Assembly (NCBI GenBank): GCA_017501175.1
Contig: JAFVXK010000014.1
Coordinates: forward strand, 1-64,000
DNA: 64,000 nucleotides
Origin: Clostridia bacterium
GTDB lineage: Bacteria > Bacillota_A > Clostridia > Oscillospirales > CAG-272
Direction: 5' to 3'
Below, piece after piece: positions 8,247 to 16,574 of this stretch (position 1 is the first letter of the stretch; each line of letters opens with the position of its first letter). The notes beneath the pieces are model-generated. The model had not been told where the DNA came from, did no database searches, and was given only the letters and a program-made list of their open reading frames with translations. The position numbers and the translations under genes were made by a program.

Positions 8247-10403
8247 TTATACCAATTTAAATTCTCCAGTGCAGTAGGGGTGGTCTGCATAGCCAAAGAA
8301 GAGCGTGAAGTCGCCGGGCTCGGAGATATAACGGTTGTCGTAGCTCCAGAAGCGAAGCATCGGCTCGTTAATCTCAAACGAAATCTCACAGCTCTCACCC
8401 GCCTCGAGCGTTACCTTTTTAAAGGCAACAAGCTCCTGAATAGGACGGGAAACCGAGGCTACCATATCGCGCATATAGAGCTGTACGACCTCCTTACCTC
8501 TGCGATTTCCGCTGTTTTTGATAGTTACCGTAACGGTGAGGCTCTCGTCGGAGTTAATCTCCTTTTTGCTTATTCTCATATTTTCATACTCGAATTTGGT
8601 GTAGGAAAGTCCCTCGCCGAAGAAGAAGAGCGGCAGATTTCCGCAATCTCTGTATCCCGTAGCACAGAGCTGGAATTCGTCGTCGTGAACAGTTTTCGGT
8701 CTTCCGGTGTTGGTTCTGTTGTAGTAGAGGGGACATTGACCTACTGATTTTGGGAAGCTCATCGGAAGCTTACCCGAGGGGTTTACCTTGCCAAAGACGA
8801 GGTTTGCTACCGCGCTTCCGCCCTCAGTTCCGGGGAACCAAACGTCCAAAATGGCAGGTGCAGAGTCGTAAATATCGGTCAAGTCAAGAGGTCTGCCGTT
8901 AAAGAGGACGATTGCGGTATTCGGGTTAGCCTCTGTTACTGCTTTTACGAGCTCCGCCTGCACGCCGGGGAGGCGAATGTCTGTACGACAGCTGCTCTCT
9001 CCACTATATATTTCGTGCTCACCAACGCACAAAATGACGGCATCTGCCGCTTTAGCGACCTCAACAGCCTTGGCAAATCCGCTCTTGTCAGTGTCTGTAA
9101 CCATATTGCCACATCCATCGGCCGTTGTGATATTGGCGTTGGGGAGAAGTGCGCGAACGCCCTCGTAAATGCTGACCGACTCCTCGGCAAGTCCGAGACA
9201 TGGCCACATACCTACGATCTGCTTCGACTCGGCAAACGGGCCGATGATAGCGATATTCTTCGTGTCAGCGGAGAAGGGGAGAATACCGTCGTTCTTAAGG
9301 AGCACAGCAGACTCCTCTACGGCTCTGCGGGCAATATCTCTGTGCTCGGGTGAGAGGCTCATCGCCTCAATTTTCTCCTCGCTTGCGCCGTGGTAGGGGT
9401 CTTCGAAGAGCCCAAGCTCGTCCTTCAGGCGCAAAACGCGAAGAACTGCCTCGTCAAGCTCTGCCTCGGAGATAGTACCCTCCCTGACGAGCTCTGCGAG
9501 GTGTGTATAGTAGGCAGGCGTGCACATCTCAATGTGACAGCCGTTTTTAAATGCGAGAAGGGCCGCTTCCTTCAAATCCTTTGCAACGCCGTGGACGCAA
9601 AGCTCGCTGATAGCGCCCCAGTCGCTGATGACGGTTTCCTTGTAATTCCACTCACCGCGCAGAATCTTTTGCATAAGGAACGAGTTTGCGGTAGAGGGGA
9701 TTCCGTTAACGCTGTTGAATGATGGCATAAGCATCTTTACTCCCGCGTCGATGCAGGCCTTGTATGAGGGAAGATAGAACTGACGGAGAGCTCTCTCGGA
9801 TATGTCTGCCATATTATAATCTCTGCCGCCCTCGGGTGCGCCGTAGCCTGCAAAGTGCTTTACGCAGGCGGCAAGACGGTCGGGAGAGGAAATGTCCTCG
9901 CCCTGATATGCCTCGACCTGTGCCGCGCCCATAACCGATGCGAGATAGGTGTCCTCGCCGCAGCCCTCCATCACGCGTCCCCAGCGTGCGTCGCGCGATA
10001 CGTCAATCATAGGCGCAAAGGTAAGATGTACGCCGTCAGCCGACGCCTCCCTTGCCGCCATTTCACAGCACTCCTTCATAACCTCGGGGTCAAAAGAGCC
10101 CGTGAGGGCAAGTATGATAGGGTACATCGTGCGATGGCCGTGTATTACATCACGCATAAAGAGAAGCGGAATTTTGTTTCTGTCGTTTTTGAGGTGGTCA
10201 TCCTGGATTTCGCGCAGAAGCTTCACACCCTTTCCTCCGATACAGCTTCCAACAGTCGAAAGCTGCTCGCTTGTGAGTCCCCACTTCTGTGCAGGACCGG
10301 TTAGTTCGGTGTCGGTGCTGAAAAATCCGGAGGGAAGCTGCATCAGCTGTCCTACCTTTTCATCCAGTGTCATTTGCTTTAATAGCTTTTCTAAATCCTT
10401 CAA
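8247..10403 (-). CDS. Glycoside hydrolase family 3 beta-glycosidase
   Basis: 718 residues, the usual three-domain GH3 layout: TIM barrel (about 1-330), alpha/beta sandwich (about 360-580) and fibronectin-III-like C-terminal domain (about 620-718). The catalytic nucleophile is predicted at D261 in VISDWGA; KHFAGYG at 182-188 is the substrate-binding KHF motif. There is no signal peptide, so it acts in the cytoplasm on imported oligosaccharides, as a beta-glucosidase or beta-xylosidase; the exact sugar cannot be read from sequence. The start is TTG, preceded by AAAGGA at a good distance. It appears monocistronic. Confidence 0.92.
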   Translation of the reverse strand: MKDLEKLLKQMTLDEKVGQLMQLPSGFFSTDTELTGPAQKWGLTSEQLSTVGSCIGGKGVKLLREIQDDHLKNDRNKIPLLFMRDVIHGHRTMYPIILALTGSFDPEVMKECCEMAAREASADGVHLTFAPMIDVSRDARWGRVMEGCGEDTYLASVMGAAQVEAYQGEDISSPDRLAACVKHFAGYGAPEGGRDYNMADISERALRQFYLPSYKACIDAGVKMLMPSFNSVNGIPSTANSFLMQKILRGEWNYKETVISDWGAISELCVHGVAKDLKEAALLAFKNGCHIEMCTPAYYTHLAELVREGTISEAELDEAVLRVLRLKDELGLFEDPYHGASEEKIEAMSLSPEHRDIARRAVEESAVLLKNDGILPFSADTKNIAIIGPFAESKQIVGMWPCLGLAEESVSIYEGVRALLPNANITTADGCGNMVTDTDKSGFAKAVEVAKAADAVILCVGEHEIYSGESSCRTDIRLPGVQAELVKAVTEANPNTAIVLFNGRPLDLTDIYDSAPAILDVWFPGTEGGSAVANLVFGKVNPSGKLPMSFPKSVGQCPLYYNRTNTGRPKTVHDDEFQLCATGYRDCGNLPLFFFGEGLSYTKFEYENMRISKKEINSDESLTVTVTIKNSGNRRGKEVVQLYMRDMVASVSRPIQELVAFKKVTLEAGESCEISFEINEPMLRFWSYDNRYISEPGDFTLFFGYADHPYCTGEFKLV

Positions 10404-10678
10404 AATATCTGTCCTTTCTGTAAGGGGGGAATCTGATTTATTTTTATATATTTAGTCAAAAAATACAAGTGACGTCTGTACGTTTTAGTCGCATTTCGCG
10501 TTAAATTCCTGTAATTTCCGCTTAGCTTCAGATCTTTTGTTTTACAAAAAAATGAATAAAATCCTTAAAAAGCCGAGATGCTGGAGGAGTTGTCAAATCT
10601 TTCTAGAATTAACATAATTTACCGATAGCAAAAAAACGGAATAGGGTATATAATGTTATTAAAAAAACGGAGATTGAC
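10404..10678. promoter_or_regulatory. Divergent intergenic region between GH3 and mecA-like genes
   Basis: 275 bases, AT-rich. A TATAAT at 10649-10654 is well placed for the mecA-like gene but has no clear -35. On the minus strand a weak TTGTAT-N16-TAAAAA pair lies about 40-60 bases upstream of the GH3 start. No operator, ORF or RNA gene was recognised in the remainder. Confidence 0.3.
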
Positions 10679-11194
10679 TTGGAATTTTTAGTAGTAAGTA
10701 AAAATAAGCTCAAAATAATTCTTGATAAGGCGGAGGTTGAAAAATATCGCCTTTCAGATTTTTCCTCGGGCGCGTCTAGCGAGCTTAGACGGCGGCTTGG
10801 CGAGATTTTAGACGAGGCAAAGGAACGCGTGGGCTTTGATTGCGGCAAGGACAGACTTTTGGTTAGCTACTATCCGACAAGGCTTGCAGGCGCGGAGCTT
10901 TTTGTGACGGTCCTCGGCAGAGGAGAGGACTCTGGAGAGCCTGTTTATTACATATTCAAAAGCCTTGATGAGCTCTCTTTAGCCTGCCGCGCAATAACGG
11001 GTCGCACAGCCGAGAGCCGCGCCTATCTTCTTGCGGGGGAGCAATATTGCCTTGAGGTGTCCTACACGCGCGGAGCGCTTGACGTCCTCGCGGAGTTTTC
11101 AGAGCCGCTAGAAAAGCGGCAGGCGGCATACATACTCGAACACTCGCGTCTGCTTCTCGACAGCGACGCCGCGTCGGTTTTTGCAAGGCTTTGA
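10679..11194 (+). CDS. MecA-like adaptor protein
   Basis: 171 residues, shorter than the roughly 220 of Bacillus MecA. The N-terminus (EFLVVSKNKLKIILDKAEVEKYRL) and the C-terminal alpha/beta region (VYYIFKSLDELSLACRAI) resemble the MecA/NegB adaptor family, which delivers substrates to ClpC for proteolysis. The start is TTG with ACGGAG upstream; no in-frame ATG fits better. Substrates cannot be inferred. Confidence 0.7.
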   Translation: MEFLVVSKNKLKIILDKAEVEKYRLSDFSSGASSELRRRLGEILDEAKERVGFDCGKDRLLVSYYPTRLAGAELFVTVLGRGEDSGEPVYYIFKSLDELSLACRAITGRTAESRAYLLAGEQYCLEVSYTRGALDVLAEFSEPLEKRQAAYILEHSRLLLDSDAASVFARL

Positions 11195-11218
11195 GCCTAA
11201 CTATTTGGTATAAAAGAA

Positions 11219-11253
11219 TAGGGTAGCTCAATTTACAAGCTTGAGCTACCCTA
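11219..11253. terminator. Hairpin terminator between mecA-like and GH88 genes
   Basis: TAGGGTAGCTCAA (11219-11231) and TTGAGCTACCCTA (11241-11253) form a perfect 13-bp stem. The T run is weak on both sides, so termination strength is uncertain. Confidence 0.6.
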
Positions 11254-11377
11254 TAATGCATAAAGTAAAAGGGGAATTTAGAGCCTTTTGCTTGTGGTCA
11301 TTTCAGGTCATGCCAAAATGGGTCAGCATTACGGTAATCTCGTCTGTAAGAGGTTTTATCGGCAGCTCTCGCACTCT

Positions 11378-12514
11378 TTACCAAGCAAGAAAATCAGAGC
11401 CCTTCAGCTTGAGGATTGCCTCGGTAAAGAAATAATCGCCGTAAATTATGTGCATGTGCTCGCAATCACCGTATCTTTCGCTGCCGAAGAGAAGTATTCC
11501 GTCCTCTTCCTCGCCGTAGTTGCACCACGCCTTATCCATCGCCCTGAGAATATTTATTGCGGCGGTGAGGTAGAGGCGCTTTTCGTGCTCCGGAACTGCC
11601 TTGGCTATCTCGATAAGTCCGCACGCTGCAATAGCGCCTGCGGTAGAATCGTACTTAACCGGCTCGGCGGGAGCGCGGAAGTCGATGAGAGGAAGCCAAT
11701 CGGTTGCCGCCAGACTGGAGATGAAATAGTGCGCAACTCTTTTTGCGGTATCAAGATACTTTTCTTCCTTTGTATGAATATAAGAAAGAGCGAAGCCGTA
11801 AAGTGCCCACGATGCACCTCTTGACCAGCAAGAGCCGACGCCGTATCCCTGTCCGCCTATGGTTTCGATTACGCCAACGGAGTCAAACTCGTGCGAAACG
11901 ATGTGGTTGACAGAGCCGTCGGAGCGGACGTGGTCGCGCATAGCCATATCTGCGTGGCGTCTTGCAATTTTTTCAAATCTACTGTTGTCAAGCTCGCGTG
12001 AAATCCAATAAAGCTGAGGCAGATTCATCATCGTGTCGATGATAGTCCAGCCCTTTACCTTGGGGGCGTTCCAGGCGGTGATGAAATCTCCGTCAATGTT
12101 GTAACGGCTTGCTAGGGTCATAGCGCTGAGAATATCGCGGTTACGCGACTGCATATCGCCGGTAAGTCTGTAAGATGCGCCCGACATAATATGCCATATA
12201 AATCCAACGTCGTGGTCGAGCTTCGTTACGTTAGCGAGAGCTCTGTCCATCATTTTTTCAGAATTCTGTGCGGTGAGCTTATAGCATTCCTTTTTTGTTT
12301 CGGCGTACATAAGCCACATAAGACCGCCCCAAAAGCCGTTTGTCCAGCGCGTAATATCCTTATCCGAGGTTCTCGTGTCGTGAACTCCGTCAACCGTGGT
12401 GTAGGGAATTTTATCGTAGCTCTTGACTGCGAGGCGCGAAAGCTTATTTTCAAGCTTTTGCCAGGTTTCGTCTATCCACTGTTTGTTCTGCTCAATAATC
12501 TTTTCGTAGCTCAT
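11378..12514 (-). CDS. Unsaturated glucuronyl hydrolase, GH88 family
   Basis: 378 residues forming the alpha/alpha-barrel of GH88/GH105. The two acidic residues used in hydration-type catalysis are recognisable: D102 in LDHDVGF and D160 in IIDTMMNL. The enzyme removes the 4,5-unsaturated uronate from lyase-generated oligosaccharides, which opens to 5-dehydro-4-deoxyglucuronate. There is no signal peptide, so it works on imported oligosaccharides in the cytoplasm. It is the last gene of the kduI-SDR-GH88 operon, 11 bases after the SDR gene; the product is the substrate of the first gene. GH105 is the nearest alternative, but the motifs fit GH88 better. Confidence 0.88.
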   Translation of the reverse strand: MSYEKIIEQNKQWIDETWQKLENKLSRLAVKSYDKIPYTTVDGVHDTRTSDKDITRWTNGFWGGLMWLMYAETKKECYKLTAQNSEKMMDRALANVTKLDHDVGFIWHIMSGASYRLTGDMQSRNRDILSAMTLASRYNIDGDFITAWNAPKVKGWTIIDTMMNLPQLYWISRELDNSRFEKIARRHADMAMRDHVRSDGSVNHIVSHEFDSVGVIETIGGQGYGVGSCWSRGASWALYGFALSYIHTKEEKYLDTAKRVAHYFISSLAATDWLPLIDFRAPAEPVKYDSTAGAIAACGLIEIAKAVPEHEKRLYLTAAINILRAMDKAWCNYGEEEDGILLFGSERYGDCEHMHIIYGDYFFTEAILKLKGSDFLAW

Positions 12515-12525
12515 AGAAACCTCCG

Positions 12526-13323
12526 TTATTTAGGCTGCTTTCCAATGTAGGCAAGTATTCCGCCGTCAACGTAAAGAATATGTCCGTTTACGAAATTCGA
12601 TGCGTCGGATGCAAGGAATACGGCAGGTCCTGCGAGGTCCTCGGGGTCGCCCCAGCGTGCCGCGGGAGTCTTTGAAATGATAAAGGAATCGAAGGGGTGA
12701 CGAGAGCCGTCGGGCTGCGTTTCGCGCAGAGGCGCGGTTTGGGGAGTTGCAATGTATCCCGGGCCGATACCGTTACACTGAATATTGCACTCTCCGTATT
12801 CCGAGGCAATATTCTTCGTAAGCATCTTAAGTCCGCCCTTTGCCGCCGCGTATGCCGAAACGGTTTCGCGGCCAAGCTCGCTCATCATTGAACAGATGTT
12901 TATTATCTTGCCGTGTCCCTTCTTTATCATGGAGGGAATGACCGCCTTTGACATAATGAAGGGGGCGTTGAGGTCAACGTCTATAACCTTGCGGAAGTCC
13001 TCTGCGCTCATCTCGCACATAGGAATTCTTTTGATGATACCTGCGTTGTTTACAAGAATATCAACGATACCGACCTCGGACTCTACCTTGGAGATGAACT
13101 CGGTAACCGCGCACTCGTCGGTAACGTCGCAGACGTAGCCGTGAGCCTCAATTCCCTCGGCGCGATAGGACTCAAGTCCGCGGGAAACGAGCTCGTCGTT
13201 TATGTCGTTGAAAACGATAGTTGCGCCAGCCTCGGAGAGAGCCTTAGCGATAGCAAAGCCGATGCCGTAAGAGCCGCCTGTAACGAGGGCGACCTTTCCT
13301 GTGAGATCAAACATATTTTTCAT
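12526..13323 (-). CDS. SDR oxidoreductase, KduD/gluconate 5-dehydrogenase type
   Basis: 265 residues, classical short-chain dehydrogenase. The NAD(P) motif is TGGSYGIG near residue 15 and the catalytic Ser and YxxxK are in NICSMMSE and YAAAKG. The family includes 2-dehydro-3-deoxy-gluconate 5-dehydrogenase (KduD) and gluconate 5-dehydrogenase. Its place between kduI and a GH88 gene argues for reduction of 2,5-diketo-3-deoxygluconate to 2-keto-3-deoxygluconate. It begins 15 bases after the KduI stop. Confidence 0.85.
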   Translation of the reverse strand: MKNMFDLTGKVALVTGGSYGIGFAIAKALSEAGATIVFNDINDELVSRGLESYRAEGIEAHGYVCDVTDECAVTEFISKVESEVGIVDILVNNAGIIKRIPMCEMSAEDFRKVIDVDLNAPFIMSKAVIPSMIKKGHGKIINICSMMSELGRETVSAYAAAKGGLKMLTKNIASEYGECNIQCNGIGPGYIATPQTAPLRETQPDGSRHPFDSFIISKTPAARWGDPEDLAGPAVFLASDASNFVNGHILYVDGGILAYIGKQPK

Positions 13324-13338
13324 ATTTTCACCGCCTTA

Positions 13339-15015
13339 TTAAAGAAGATCCTTGGTTTCGATGTGGTCCATATCGGTAAACTCTTGGTTTTCACCGCACA
13401 TAGCCCAGATGAACGAATAAGCGCGAGTGCCAACTCCCGAGTGTATCGACCAAGAGGGAGAGATAACGGCCTCCTCGTTGTGCATAATGATATGGCGCGT
13501 CTGTGTAGGCTCACCCATCATGTGGAATACGACGTCATTCTCTCCCATATCGAGATAGAGATATACCTCCATACGTCTGTCGTGAGTGTGGCAGGGCATC
13601 GTGTTCCAGTTAGAGCCCTCCGCAAGCTCGGTAAGTCCCATAGCGAGCTGACAGCTCTTGATTACCTCGGGGTGAATGTACTGGTTGATAACTCTCTTAT
13701 TGCATTCTGCCGCAGAGCCGCAGGGAACCTTCTTTGCCTTGGTGATGTCTATCTTTACGGTAGGATAAGAGGTGTGAGCAGGGCAGGAGCTTACGTAGAA
13801 CTTTGCGGGTGTGTTCTCGTCCTCGCTCTTAAAGGTGATTTCCTTGTTACCCATTCCGATGTAGATGCCGTCCCTCGGGTTCATTTCGTATTCAACGCCG
13901 TCAACGGTGATAGTTCCTTTACCGCCGATGTTAATACAGCCCATCTCTCTTCTCTCGAGGAAATAATCAGCCGCGAGCTCCTTGCCCGCCTTGAGCTTCA
14001 GCGTCTGGCGAACAGGCATAAGTCCTGCCGTGATTATTCTGTCGATATGGCTATATACCATTCTTACGTTGTCCTTTGTGAAAAGACTTGCAATGTGGAA
14101 TTCCTCACGAAGCCTTTCTGTTGTGTAGTGCTTAACGTCCTTTGCGTTTGATGCCTGGCGTACTTCCATTTTACTTAAATCCTCCTTAATAATATTTCCA
14201 AAAACCTCAATTTGCGACAGAGCCGCAAACGAGAGTATTTCACTTACTTGTCTGAAATTGAAAAGACGTATGTATTTCGTCGTTTTTTTGTCGAAGCTGA
14301 TTTCGATGCCCCTCGAGTTTTCTTCGTTGAGGTCGCTGTTATCAAGCGTGAATTCGCCGTGTATAACTTCACCGTCCGAGAATTCAATGTCGATATACTT
14401 CCAGTATGAGTCGTGCGGTATATCGGTTATCTTATCGTGGGCAAAATCGGCACGGAGATAGAAGAGAAGTCGGTCAACCTCAACCTCGCGTCCGAAATCG
14501 AGCGTGAATTCAATATCGTCGCGCGCGCCACCCGCCCAGGAGTGATACGGATAGCATCCGTGGCCCTGGTTGTTTATCACGCCGTCGATAGCGTTTCGCT
14601 CATAGAAGCAAGGGTCGTCACGGGTAACGAAGTTCGCCGTCGCGTGAGGGAAGTGCCTAACCTTGCCGTGTTTGTCGTGCGAGTTGAGCGCTATGTTGCG
14701 GTATCCGTATATCTCGCTCTCCTCGGGCTCGCGCACGCATATCAAGTGCTCCTCCCCCGCAAAAGCCTCGGGAGCGTATCCGCTGACGAGCTGCCTTTGA
14801 TTTGGTAAGAGAAATTCAAAGCTGCGGCTCGGAACCCACAAAATACTTTCGGCAAGCGTCGGGTCGAGCCTTACCGCGAGGAAATCCGTTCCGTCGAGCA
14901 GAACCTTGATTTTGTCACCCTCGGAAAGAGTACCGAGGAACTTGGCTTTTACGTCAGAACCCTTCCAATCGGCTCTTGTTTCTCCGTCCTTACCTATAAT
15001 TTTCAGTGTAAGCAT
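13339..15015 (-). CDS. kduI: Fusion of galactose-binding-like domain with 5-dehydro-4-deoxyglucuronate isomerase (KduI)
   Basis: 558 residues in one open frame. Residues from about 283 to the end are a complete KduI (276 residues; E. coli KduI is of about the same length), with the cupin metal ligands in HTHDRRMEVYL and an additional IHSGVG histidine. Residues 1-282 add a module whose second part (about 100-275: AIDGVINNQGHG, EFTLDFGREVEVDRLLFYLR, IDIEFSDG, TTKYIRLFNF) looks like an F5/8-type-C galactose-binding fold. KduI interconverts 5-keto-4-deoxyuronate and 2,5-diketo-3-deoxygluconate. A strong ribosome site lies in the linker directly before Met283, so a stand-alone KduI may also be made. 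It is first in the operon, with AGGAGG before the ATG at 15015. Confidence 0.88.
   Translation of the reverse strand: MLTLKIIGKDGETRADWKGSDVKAKFLGTLSEGDKIKVLLDGTDFLAVRLDPTLAESILWVPSRSFEFLLPNQRQLVSGYAPEAFAGEEHLICVREPEESEIYGYRNIALNSHDKHGKVRHFPHATANFVTRDDPCFYERNAIDGVINNQGHGCYPYHSWAGGARDDIEFTLDFGREVEVDRLLFYLRADFAHDKITDIPHDSYWKYIDIEFSDGEVIHGEFTLDNSDLNEENSRGIEISFDKKTTKYIRLFNFRQVSEILSFAALSQIEVFGNIIKEDLSKMEVRQASNAKDVKHYTTERLREEFHIASLFTKDNVRMVYSHIDRIITAGLMPVRQTLKLKAGKELAADYFLERREMGCINIGGKGTITVDGVEYEMNPRDGIYIGMGNKEITFKSEDENTPAKFYVSSCPAHTSYPTVKIDITKAKKVPCGSAAECNKRVINQYIHPEVIKSCQLAMGLTELAEGSNWNTMPCHTHDRRMEVYLYLDMGENDVVFHMMGEPTQTRHIIMHNEEAVISPSWSIHSGVGTRAYSFIWAMCGENQEFTDMDHIETKDLL
14167..14187 (-). promoter_or_regulatory. 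Internal ribosome binding site and start of stand-alone KduI
   Basis: AAGGAGG (14187-14181) precedes, by 11 bases, an in-frame ATG (14169-14167) that corresponds exactly to the N-terminus of ordinary KduI proteins. It decides whether one or two products are made. Confidence 0.6.
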
Positions 15016-15042
15016 ATTACTTCCTCCTGATTTACTATTTTG

Positions 15043-15079
15043 ATTATAACATATTATTTTTGCAATTTTATTGCAATTT
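15043..15079 (-). promoter_or_regulatory. Putative AraC operator and -10 of kduI operon
   Basis: A TATAAT (15048-15043, minus) has no recognisable -35. Overlapping the expected -35 are two direct copies of TTGCAATTT (15060-15068 and 15071-15079), 11 bases apart, one helical turn. This is the usual layout of an AraC-type activator site that replaces a poor -35. Confidence 0.45.
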
Positions 15080-15091
15080 CAAATAAAATTA

Positions 15092-15120
15092 TTGCTTTTT
15101 TCGTCATAATGTGGTATTAT
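15092..15120 (+). promoter_or_regulatory. Promoter of araC-family gene
   Basis: TTGCTT (15092-15097), 17 bases, TATTAT (15115-15120), with TGG before the -10. The start site near 15127 excludes the upstream ATG at 15040 as a translation start. Confidence 0.65.
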
Positions 15121-15147
15121 ATAAACGAAGAAAAAAGGAGGTGCGCC

Positions 15148-15993
15148 ATGAAATGCTTTTTTGACACCTGCAAGCAGGCAATAGAGTACGCGACAAGCAC
15201 AAAGGGCTTCGGTGTATTTTATTCGGAGACGAAGAACCAAAACCAAGAGGTACATATACACGAATGTTGCGAGGTGTTTTTATGCATTGAGGGCGGAAAC
15301 AGCTTTCTCATTGACGACAAGGTCTACGATATAAGCGACGGCGACTTATTTATAATAAATCAATTTGAGGCGCACAAGGTAGTTCCCGACAAGAATGACA
15401 GCTTCCTTCGCTATATTATGCACGTTCACCCCTCCTTTCTTTACTCAAACTCGTATGATGATGCAAATCTCTCGTCAGCCTTTTATTCCTCGGAAAAGAT
15501 TGCAAAGGTATCTCTTTCCAACGAGGAAGTAAAGCGCCTGACCGAGCTTTTTGAGGAGCTCAAGGTAGAGCGTCCATACGGCGATAGTATGTATAAAAAG
15601 CTTCGCGCAACCGAAATGCTTCTCGAGATAAGCAGGCTTTTCTATACGCACAAGGAAAGTCGCTCGGAGGAATTCAGTCAGCGCACGGTTCAGCTTGCCA
15701 TAGATTACATCAATAAAAATTACTCTTCAGACTTGACCCTTGAGATGCTTGCCAAGAGCGCCTTCGTTTCCGCGAGTCAGCTATCCCGTCTTTTCAATCG
15801 CTACTGCGGAACAACGGTTAGCAAATATATTATAAGCAAGCGTATTACCGAGGCAAAAAAGCTACTGTCCGGCGGAATGAGCGTTACCGACACGGCGTTT
15901 ATGTGTGGATTTAACGACTACGCCAATTTCATAAGAACCTTTAAAAAAGCCGTCGGAATTCCCCCCGGAAAATACAAATCAAGCATAACCTAG
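15148..15993 (+). CDS. AraC-family transcriptional regulator with cupin sensor
   Basis: 281 residues from the ATG at 15148, chosen because AAAGGAGG lies 6 bases upstream and the promoter lies just before. The N-terminal half is a cupin-like sugar-sensing domain (VHIHECCEVFLCIEGG, DGDLFIINQFEAHKV) and the last 100 residues are a double helix-turn-helix (LTLEMLAKSAFVSASQLSRLF and the FNDYANFIRTFKKAVGI signature). It is transcribed divergently from the KduI-SDR-GH88 operon and is the likely activator of that operon in response to an unsaturated uronate or its breakdown product. The inducer is an inference. Confidence 0.9.
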   Translation: MKCFFDTCKQAIEYATSTKGFGVFYSETKNQNQEVHIHECCEVFLCIEGGNSFLIDDKVYDISDGDLFIINQFEAHKVVPDKNDSFLRYIMHVHPSFLYSNSYDDANLSSAFYSSEKIAKVSLSNEEVKRLTELFEELKVERPYGDSMYKKLRATEMLLEISRLFYTHKESRSEEFSQRTVQLAIDYINKNYSSDLTLEMLAKSAFVSASQLSRLFNRYCGTTVSKYIISKRITEAKKLLSGGMSVTDTAFMCGFNDYANFIRTFKKAVGIPPGKYKSSIT

Positions 15994-16024
15994 CATTTGA
16001 CTTCCCCCCAACACGATAAAGCGC

Positions 16025-16062
16025 AAAAAAGCCTGCCTTGTTTGAAAAGGCAGGCTTTAAAA
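16025..16062. terminator. Bidirectional terminator
   Basis: AAAGCCTGCCTT (16028-16039) pairs with AAGGCAGGCTTT (16047-16058), with A and T runs on each side. It serves the araC gene and the rpiB operon. Confidence 0.85.
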
Positions 16063-16090
16063 ATAAATTAAGTGTATCGAGTGTTAAGGG

Positions 16091-16543
16091 TTACTTTTGG
16101 CTCTTTTCGATATCGGCAATCATACCGACGCGCACCGCGTGACGTCCGCCCTCAAATTCCGCGCCGAGAAAGGCGTCGAGAATATCCGTTGCAAGACAAG
16201 AGCCTGTAACTCTCGCGCCAATGCAGAGAACGTTTGCGTCGTTGTGGCATCTAGTCATTTTGGCAGAATAGGTATCGCCGCATACTGCCGCGCGAATGCC
16301 GTTATACTTGTTCGCGCACATAGACATTCCAATGCCCGTACCGCAGATAAGTATGCCGAATGCGCCGTCGCCTGCGCTCTGTACGTTTTTGCATACCGCC
16401 GAGGCAAATTCAGGGTAGTGGCAGGACGCCTCGGAATTAGTTCCACAGTCTGTAACCTCGTAGCCCTTGCCCTCAAGATAGGACTTGAATTCCGCCTTGA
16501 GAAGATAGCCTGCGCTGTCAGCGCCAATATAGATTTTTCTCAT
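16091..16543 (-). CDS. rpiB: Ribose 5-phosphate isomerase B
   Basis: 150 residues from the ATG at 16543, which has GGAGAT five bases away; the longer frame adds 19 residues unlike the family. Interconverts ribose 5-phosphate and ribulose 5-phosphate in the pentose phosphate pathway. The RpiB/LacAB fold is clear: IGADSAGYLLK at the N-terminus, CGTGIGMSMCANK at the active-site cysteine loop and CHNDANVLCIGAR. It is the last gene after plsY-methyltransferase-tsaE-tsaB. Some RpiB relatives act on unsaturated-uronate products (DhuI); since a KduI is encoded 3 kb away this is less likely. Confidence 0.88.
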   Translation of the reverse strand: MRKIYIGADSAGYLLKAEFKSYLEGKGYEVTDCGTNSEASCHYPEFASAVCKNVQSAGDGAFGILICGTGIGMSMCANKYNGIRAAVCGDTYSAKMTRCHNDANVLCIGARVTGSCLATDILDAFLGAEFEGGRHAVRVGMIADIEKSQK

Positions 16544-16574
16544 TTTTATCTCCGTTCCGTCGCCTTTTGACAAC

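Noticed and set aside
13141..14151. 336-codon open frame on the plus strand opposite the SDR and KduI genes
   Set aside because: It is the antisense shadow of two well-matched enzymes, has no ribosome site and no recognisable protein features.
16091..16543. RpiB as a DhuI-type unsaturated-uronate isomerase
   Set aside because: It lies in the plsY-tsaEB operon, not with the GH88 genes, and a KduI is present for that step.
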